Shown here piece after piece: positions 7,672 through 11,176 of a stretch of 11,176 bases of DNA; within the stretch, counting starts at the first letter, position 1; the number at the start of each line of letters is the position of its first letter. The stretch is from Acidimangrovimonas sp. GTDB taxonomy: Bacteria > Pseudomonadota > Alphaproteobacteria > Rhodobacterales > Rhodobacteraceae. The stretch lies in contig JASBUM010000070.1 of assembly GCA_030147905.1 (NCBI GenBank), positions 1-11,176 on the forward strand, written 5' to 3'. The notes beneath the pieces were generated by a model that saw only the letters and a program-made list of their open reading frames with translations, did no database searches and was not told where the DNA came from. Both the position numbers and the translations under genes were made by a program.

Positions 7672-7769
7672 GGACGGCGCATAGCATCATGCGGCCGGCC
7701 GGGGCGGCGGGCGCGCAGGCGGCGGGCATGCGGCCCGGCCGGCAAGACAACCAGGAGGGCAGGGCATGA
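7668..7769 (+). CDS. Possible 33-residue mini-ORF bridging nuoI and nuoJ
   Basis: ATG 7668 overlaps the nuoI stop as ATGA, and the TGA at 7767-7769 overlaps the nuoJ ATG (7766) as ATGA, so the frame fills the 94-base gap exactly. Of its 33 codons 30 end in G or C, clearly more than the next frame over the same bases, as expected for coding DNA in this genome. The product is small and basic (begins [15 protein letters not shown], ends RQDNQEGRA) and matches nothing I know. It has no good ribosome-binding site of its own, so translation would depend on coupling to nuoI. It may be a coupling device rather than a functional peptide, or chance. Confidence 0.35.
   Translation: MRTAHSIMRPAGAAGAQAAGMRPGRQDNQEGRA
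7694..7743 (+). promoter_or_regulatory. Strong GC hairpin potential in the nuoI-nuoJ gap
   Basis: Bases 7694-7703 (GCCGGCCGGG) and 7734-7743 (CCCGGCCGGC) are perfect reverse complements: ten G-C pairs around a 30-base GC-rich loop. The same area has an imperfect direct repeat, CATGCGGCCGGCCGG at 7688-7702 and CATGCGGCCCGGCCGG at 7727-7742. No T-run follows, so it is not a classical terminator. The nuoJ ribosome-binding site lies ten bases downstream of the stem and is left free. A message-processing, stability or pausing element is possible. Confidence 0.5.
7753..7758 (+). promoter_or_regulatory. nuoJ ribosome-binding site
   Basis: AGGAGG, close to a full anti-16S match, lies seven bases before the nuoJ ATG at 7766. 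It is one of the strongest such sites in the window, which suggests independent re-initiation after the longer gap. Confidence 0.8.
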
Positions 7770-8380
7770 CTGTCGCGGCTTTCGCATTCTACCTTTTCGC
7801 CATCGTCACCGTGGTCTCGGGCTTCTTCGTGGTCACCGCGCGCAACCCGGTGCATTCCGTGTTGTGGCTGATCCTGGCCTTCCTGTCGTCGGCGGGGCTG
7901 TTCGTCCTGCTGGGGGCGGAATTCGTCGCCATGCTTCTGGTGATCGTCTATGTCGGCGCGGTCGCGGTGCTGTTTCTCTTCGTGGTCATGATGCTCGATG
8001 TCGATTTCGCCGAGTTGCGGGCGGAGATGGCCAAGTATCTGCCGCTGGGGCTGCTGATCGGGCTGGTGCTGCTGATGGAATTCTTCGCGGTGCTGGGCGT
8101 GTGGCACGCCGCGCCGCAGGCCGAAAGCCTGCGCGCAGCCGTCGCCCCGGCCGTCGATCAGGTCCACAACACCCGCGCACTGGGGATGCTGGTCTATGAC
8201 AAATACGTCTATCTCTTCATGATCTCGGCGATGATCCTGCTGGTCGCGATGATCGGGGCGATCGTGCTGACCATGCGTCACCGCACCCATGTCAAGCGCC
8301 AGAACGTGCTGGCACAGATGTGGCGCGATCCCGCCAAGGCGATGGAGCTGAAGGACGTCAAGCCGGGGCAGGGGCTCTAG
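7766..8380 (+). CDS. nuoJ: NADH-quinone oxidoreductase subunit J (ND6-type)
   Basis: Membrane-arm subunit next to NuoH, NuoK and NuoA, part of the hydrophilic axis coupling quinone reduction to pumping. It has 204 residues and five predicted helices, at about 4-24, 30-50, 53-77, 91-112 and 147-170. The third helix holds [19 protein letters not shown] (59-77), the conserved segment with Y62 and G64 where the family's pi-bulge lies. The cytoplasmic tail (171-204) is charged and slightly long. The start at 7766 is fixed by AGGAGG seven bases upstream. The stop codon lies inside a small inverted repeat (8371-8384). Confidence 0.97.
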   Translation: MTVAAFAFYLFAIVTVVSGFFVVTARNPVHSVLWLILAFLSSAGLFVLLGAEFVAMLLVIVYVGAVAVLFLFVVMMLDVDFAELRAEMAKYLPLGLLIGLVLLMEFFAVLGVWHAAPQAESLRAAVAPAVDQVHNTRALGMLVYDKYVYLFMISAMILLVAMIGAIVLTMRHRTHVKRQNVLAQMWRDPAKAMELKDVKPGQGL

Positions 8381-8384
8381 CCCC
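8371..8384 (+). promoter_or_regulatory. Short hairpin over the nuoJ stop codon
   Basis: GGGGC (8371-8375) pairs with GCCCC (8380-8384) around TCTA. The pairing can extend to six base pairs with a two-base loop. The stop codon TAG (8378-8380) lies within it. There is no T-run downstream. Confidence 0.4.
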
Positions 8385-8385
8385 G

Positions 8386-8466
8386 ATGCCGGCCAGGCCG
8401 CGACCGCGTCGCGGCACAGGAATTGAACGGATGAAAACGGGCAGTGACCCGGAGGGACGAGAATGA
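8386..8466 (+). CDS. Possible 26-residue mini-ORF before nuoK
   Basis: ATG 8386 runs in frame to TGA 8464-8466, which overlaps the nuoK ATG (8463) as ATGA; an internal ATG at 8431 gives an 11-residue version. The product ([19 protein letters not shown]...) is arginine-rich at its start. Unlike the mini-ORF before nuoJ, many codons end in A or T, so codon use argues against a selected protein. No ribosome-binding site precedes it. I list it for the repeated ATGA junction; it may well be chance. Confidence 0.2.
   Translation: MPARPRPRRGTGIERMKTGSDPEGRE
8397..8415 (+). promoter_or_regulatory. Hairpin in the nuoJ-nuoK gap
   Basis: GCCGCGA (8397-8403) and TCGCGGC (8409-8415) form a seven-base-pair stem with a five-base loop. 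It lies 12 bases after the hairpin over the nuoJ stop. With no following T-run it is better read as a processing or stability element than as a terminator. Confidence 0.5.
8451..8456 (+). promoter_or_regulatory. nuoK ribosome-binding site
   Basis: GGAGGG lies six bases before the nuoK ATG at 8463. This is a strong, well-placed site at the end of the 82-base gap. Confidence 0.8.
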
Positions 8467-8768
8467 TCGGACTTGAACATTATCTGGCGGTGGCGGCGAT
8501 CCTGTTCGTCATCGGGATCTTCGGGATCTTCCTCAACCGAAAGAACGTGATCGTCCTGCTGATGTCGGTGGAACTGATCCTTCTGGCGGTCAACATCAAC
8601 CTCGTCGCCTTCTCGAGCTACATGCACGATCTGGTCGGTCAGGTCTTCACGCTCTTCGTGTTGACGGTGGCGGCGGCCGAGGCGGCGATCGGGCTTGCGA
8701 TCCTTGTCAGCTTCTTCCGCACCAAGGGCTCGATCGATGTCGAAGACGTCAGCGTGATGAAGGGATAA
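8463..8768 (+). CDS. nuoK: NADH-quinone oxidoreductase subunit K (ND4L-type)
   Basis: Small membrane subunit with three helices that contributes to a proton channel. It has 101 residues, the standard length. E37 (in MSVELIL) and E73 (in AAEAAIG) are the two buried glutamates known to matter in the family (E36 and E72 in Escherichia coli). The NRKN motif at 25-28 lies in the first cytoplasmic loop. The TAA stop is four bases before the nuoL start. Confidence 0.98.
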   Translation: MIGLEHYLAVAAILFVIGIFGIFLNRKNVIVLLMSVELILLAVNINLVAFSSYMHDLVGQVFTLFVLTVAAAEAAIGLAILVSFFRTKGSIDVEDVSVMKG

Positions 8769-8772
8769 GGGC

Positions 8773-10785
8773 ATGATGACGATCATTCTCTTCGCGCCGC
8801 TCCTTGGCGCCGTCATCGCCGGTTTCGCCTGGCGCATGATCGGCGAACGCGCGGCCCAGATGCTGACCACCTCGCTTCTGTTTCTCGCGGCGCTGCTGTC
8901 GTGGATCGTCTTCCTGACCTTCAGCGGACCGACCCAGCATATCGAGCTGTTCCGCTGGATCTCCTCGGGCTCGCTGGACACGTTCTGGGCGATCCGGCTC
9001 GACCGGCTGACGGCGATCATGCTGATCGTCATCACCACCGTGTCGTCGCTGGTGCATCTCTATTCGCTGGGCTACATGGCCCATGACGAGAACTGGGGCC
9101 CGGACGAGAACTACAAGGCGCGTTTCTTCGCCTATCTGAGCTTCTTCACCTTCGCGATGCTGTCGCTGGTGACCTCGGACAACCTGCTTCAGATGTTCTT
9201 CGGCTGGGAGGGCGTGGGCGTCGCCTCCTATCTGCTGATCGGCTTCTATTACAAGAAGCCCTCGGCCAATGCCGCGGCGATCAAGGCCTTTGTCGTCAAC
9301 CGGGTGGGTGATTTCGGCTTCGCGCTGGGTATCTTCGCGCTTTATTATCTTACCGACAGCATCAACTTCGACACGATCTTCGCCCATGCGCCCGAGCTTG
9401 CGAAGACCCGGATCGACTTCCTGTGGACGCGCTGGAACGCGGCCGACCTGGTGGGCGTGCTGCTGTTCATCGGCGCCTCGGGCAAGTCGGCGCAGCTGTT
9501 CCTGCACACATGGCTTCCCGACGCGATGGAGGGCCCGACGCCGGTCTCGGCGCTGATCCATGCCGCGACCATGGTCACCGCCGGTGTGTTCCTGGTCAGC
9601 CGCATGTCGCCGGTCTACGAATACGCGCCCTTCGCGGCCGGGCTGGTGCTGTTCATCGGGGCCACCACCGCCTTCTTCGCCGCGACCGTGGGCCTTGTGC
9701 AGAACGACATCAAGCGGGTGATCGCCTATTCGACCTGTTCGCAGCTGGGCTACATGTTCGCCGCGGCCGGGGCGGGCGTCTACAGCGTGGCGATGTACCA
9801 CCTGCTGACCCATGCCTTCTTCAAGGCGCTGCTGTTCCTTTGCGCCGGTTCGGTCATCACCGCGATGCACCACGAACAGGACATGCGCAACTACGGCGGC
9901 CTGCGCAAGAAGGTGCCCTTCACCTTCTGGATGATGATGGTCGGCACGCTGGCCATCACCGGCGTCGGCATCCCCTTCTCGAAGGAATTGTTCGGTCTGC
10001 CGATCGGCTTTGCGGGCTTCCTTTCGAAGGATGCGATCATCGAGAGCACCTATGCGGCCGGCTCGATGTACGGCTACTGGATGCTGGTCATCGCCGCAGC
10101 CTTCACCGCCTTCTATTCGTGGCGGCTGATGTTCATGACCTTCTACGGCAAGCCGCGGGGCGATCATCACGCGCATGAGCATGCCCATGAAAGCCCGATG
10201 GTGATGCTGATCCCGCTGGGGGTTCTGGGGCTGGGCGCGGCTTTCGCGGGGATGCTGTGGTACTATCCGTTCTTCGGCAGCGAAAGCGCCATCACCCATT
10301 TCTTCGGGCTGGCCGAACATGCCACCAAGCCGGGTCAGGGGGCGATCTTCATGGCGCCGGGAAATCAGGTGCTGGCGAAGGCGCATGAACTGCCGGTCTG
10401 GGTGTCGCTGGCACCGACGGTGGCGATGCTGCTGGGCTTCGGCACGGCCTGGGTAATGTATATCGCCAGGCCGGACCTGCCGGCGCGGATGGCGCGCGCG
10501 CAGCGGCCGCTTTATCTGTTCCTGCTCAACAAGTGGTATTTCGACGAGCTTTACGACCTGATCTTCGTGCGTCCGACCTTCGCGCTTGGCCGGCTGCTGT
10601 GGAAGAAGGGCGACGGGGCGACGATCGACGGGGCGATCAACGGCGTGGCGCTGGGGATCGTGCCCTTCTTCACCCGGATCGCGCGGCGCGTGCAGTCGGG
10701 CTATCTGTTCCACTACGCCTTCGCCATGGTGATCGGGATCGGCATCCTGATGACCTGGATGACGCTCACCGGGGGGGCCTTCTGA
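8773..10785 (+). CDS. nuoL: NADH-quinone oxidoreductase subunit L (ND5-type antiporter-like)
   Basis: Distal antiporter-like membrane subunit, one of the proton-pumping units. It has 670 residues. Conserved charged residues are in place: E146 (GWEGVG), K238 (GASGKSAQ), K351 (HAFFKALLF) and K419 (LSKDAI). [20 protein letters not shown] at 245-264 is the family signature. The C-terminal part after about 520 should hold the long lateral helix and last membrane segment. A cytosolic or periplasmic loop has five histidines between 465 and 472 ([10 protein letters not shown]). Residues 402-410 (FSKELFGLP) look like extra sequence before the [10 protein letters not shown] motif. ATG 8776 directly follows ATG 8773 and could be the true start; AGGG at 8761-8764 favours 8773. 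The stop overlaps the nuoM start as TGATG. Confidence 0.97.
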   Translation: MMTIILFAPLLGAVIAGFAWRMIGERAAQMLTTSLLFLAALLSWIVFLTFSGPTQHIELFRWISSGSLDTFWAIRLDRLTAIMLIVITTVSSLVHLYSLGYMAHDENWGPDENYKARFFAYLSFFTFAMLSLVTSDNLLQMFFGWEGVGVASYLLIGFYYKKPSANAAAIKAFVVNRVGDFGFALGIFALYYLTDSINFDTIFAHAPELAKTRIDFLWTRWNAADLVGVLLFIGASGKSAQLFLHTWLPDAMEGPTPVSALIHAATMVTAGVFLVSRMSPVYEYAPFAAGLVLFIGATTAFFAATVGLVQNDIKRVIAYSTCSQLGYMFAAAGAGVYSVAMYHLLTHAFFKALLFLCAGSVITAMHHEQDMRNYGGLRKKVPFTFWMMMVGTLAITGVGIPFSKELFGLPIGFAGFLSKDAIIESTYAAGSMYGYWMLVIAAAFTAFYSWRLMFMTFYGKPRGDHHAHEHAHESPMVMLIPLGVLGLGAAFAGMLWYYPFFGSESAITHFFGLAEHATKPGQGAIFMAPGNQVLAKAHELPVWVSLAPTVAMLLGFGTAWVMYIARPDLPARMARAQRPLYLFLLNKWYFDELYDLIFVRPTFALGRLLWKKGDGATIDGAINGVALGIVPFFTRIARRVQSGYLFHYAFAMVIGIGILMTWMTLTGGAF

Positions 10786-11176
10786 TGGCAAATCTTCTGT
10801 CCATCATCACCTTCACGCCGCTGGTCGCGGCGCTGATCCTGGCACTGTTCCTGCGGGGCAACGATGCGGCGGCCGACCGCAACGCTAAATGGCTGGCGCT
10901 GATCGCCACCACGGCGACCTTCCTGATCTCGCTGTTCCTGCTGGCGGGATTCGACCCGTCCAACACCGGCTTTCAGTTCATCGAGGACCGCCCGTGGATC
11001 CTCGGCCTTCATTACAAGCTGGGGGTCGACGGGATCTCGGTGCTGTTCGTGATGCTGACCACCGCGCTGATGCCGCTGACCATCGGCGCCTGCTGGGAGG
11101 TGAAGTCGCGGGTGAAGGAGCTGATGATCGCCTTCCTCGTTCTCGAGACGCTGATGCTCGGGGTCTTCGTCTCGCT
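10785..11176 (+). CDS. nuoM: NADH-quinone oxidoreductase subunit M (ND4-type), N-terminal part
   Basis: This is the start of the third antiporter-like membrane subunit; 130 codons are present and the rest lies beyond the window. It begins [17 protein letters not shown], with a helix at about 4-23, a second at 35-54, then [21 protein letters not shown] at 71-91. The GVDGIS motif is typical of NuoM at the start of its third helix. Position after nuoL and this motif make the call firm, although the key glutamate and lysines lie beyond the cut. ATG 10785 shares its A with the nuoL stop (TGATG), implying translational coupling. Confidence 0.95.
   Translation, partial: MANLLSIITFTPLVAALILALFLRGNDAAADRNAKWLALIATTATFLISLFLLAGFDPSNTGFQFIEDRPWILGLHYKLGVDGISVLFVMLTTALMPLTIGACWEVKSRVKELMIAFLVLETLMLGVFVS

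Noticed and set aside
7694..7743. Rho-independent terminator between nuoI and nuoJ
   Set aside because: The stem is strong, but the loop is long and no T-run follows. Stopping transcription here would also cut off essential membrane-arm genes.
10165..10191. Histidine-rich loop in NuoL as a specific metal-binding site
   Set aside because: His-rich loops at about this place are, to my memory, common in alphaproteobacterial NuoL, and there is no second ligand cluster to support a site.
8749..10791. Long minus-strand open frame (680 codons) opposite nuoL
   Set aside because: It mirrors nuoL almost end to end, is rich in His, Gln, Asp and Arg, and shows no family motif.
1..11176. Defence system, mobile element, CRISPR array, tRNA or prophage genes
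   Set aside because: None was seen. All major frames belong to a co-directional complex I operon of uniform composition, so I do not claim a novel multi-gene system.

Overview
The window is a single-direction (+ strand) block of a respiratory complex I (NADH:quinone oxidoreductase, nuo/nqo) operon. It starts just before nuoE and is cut off inside nuoM. Gene order (E, F, G, H, I, J, K, L, M with small unassigned frames interspersed), very high GC, product lengths (NuoF 431, NuoG 674, NuoH 345, NuoI 163, NuoK 101 residues) and the lack of the extra N7 cluster motif in NuoG all point to an alphaproteobacterium of the Rhodobacter/Paracoccus group (Rhodobacterales). The species cannot be read from the sequence.

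Layout: 1-53 is the tail of an unidentified small gene, overlapping nuoE. 53-2659 holds nuoE (with an unusual C-terminal helix-hairpin-helix extension), a two-helix DUF5337-type membrane protein and nuoF: the NADH-oxidising end of the enzyme. 2662-3671 holds two tandem paralogues of the DUF3291 family, wedged between nuoF and nuoG. 3676-5700 is nuoG. 5712-6128 is a small lipoprotein of unknown function. 6141-7671 is nuoH and nuoI, which carry electrons on to quinone. 7766-11176 is nuoJ, nuoK, nuoL and the start of nuoM, the membrane proton-pumping arm. Genes are separated by a few bases or overlap (TGATG or ATGA junctions). The two exceptions are gaps of 94 bases (nuoI-nuoJ) and 82 bases (nuoJ-nuoK). 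Each of these holds strong hairpin potential and a mini-ORF ending in an ATGA overlap with the next nuo gene. No stretch over 300 bases lacks a gene.

How the genes work together: NuoE, NuoF and NuoG form the dehydrogenase module (FMN plus clusters N1a, N3, N1b, N4, N5). NuoI (N6a, N6b) and NuoH link it to the quinone site. NuoJ, K, L and M are membrane subunits that couple the reaction to proton translocation. The four accessory genes (DUF5337, two DUF3291, lipoprotein) are probably translated from the same message and are candidates for assembly, stability or lineage-specific roles in complex I, but the sequence alone does not show what they do.

Most of the window is a well-known system. 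The parts worth a second look are the DUF3291 pair, a near-identical 3'-end sequence (C-terminus MAAE/VAAE) shared by four consecutive genes, the coupled mini-ORFs and hairpins around nuoJ, and the NuoE extension. No promoter, terminator with a T-run, RNA gene, mobile element or CRISPR array was seen.
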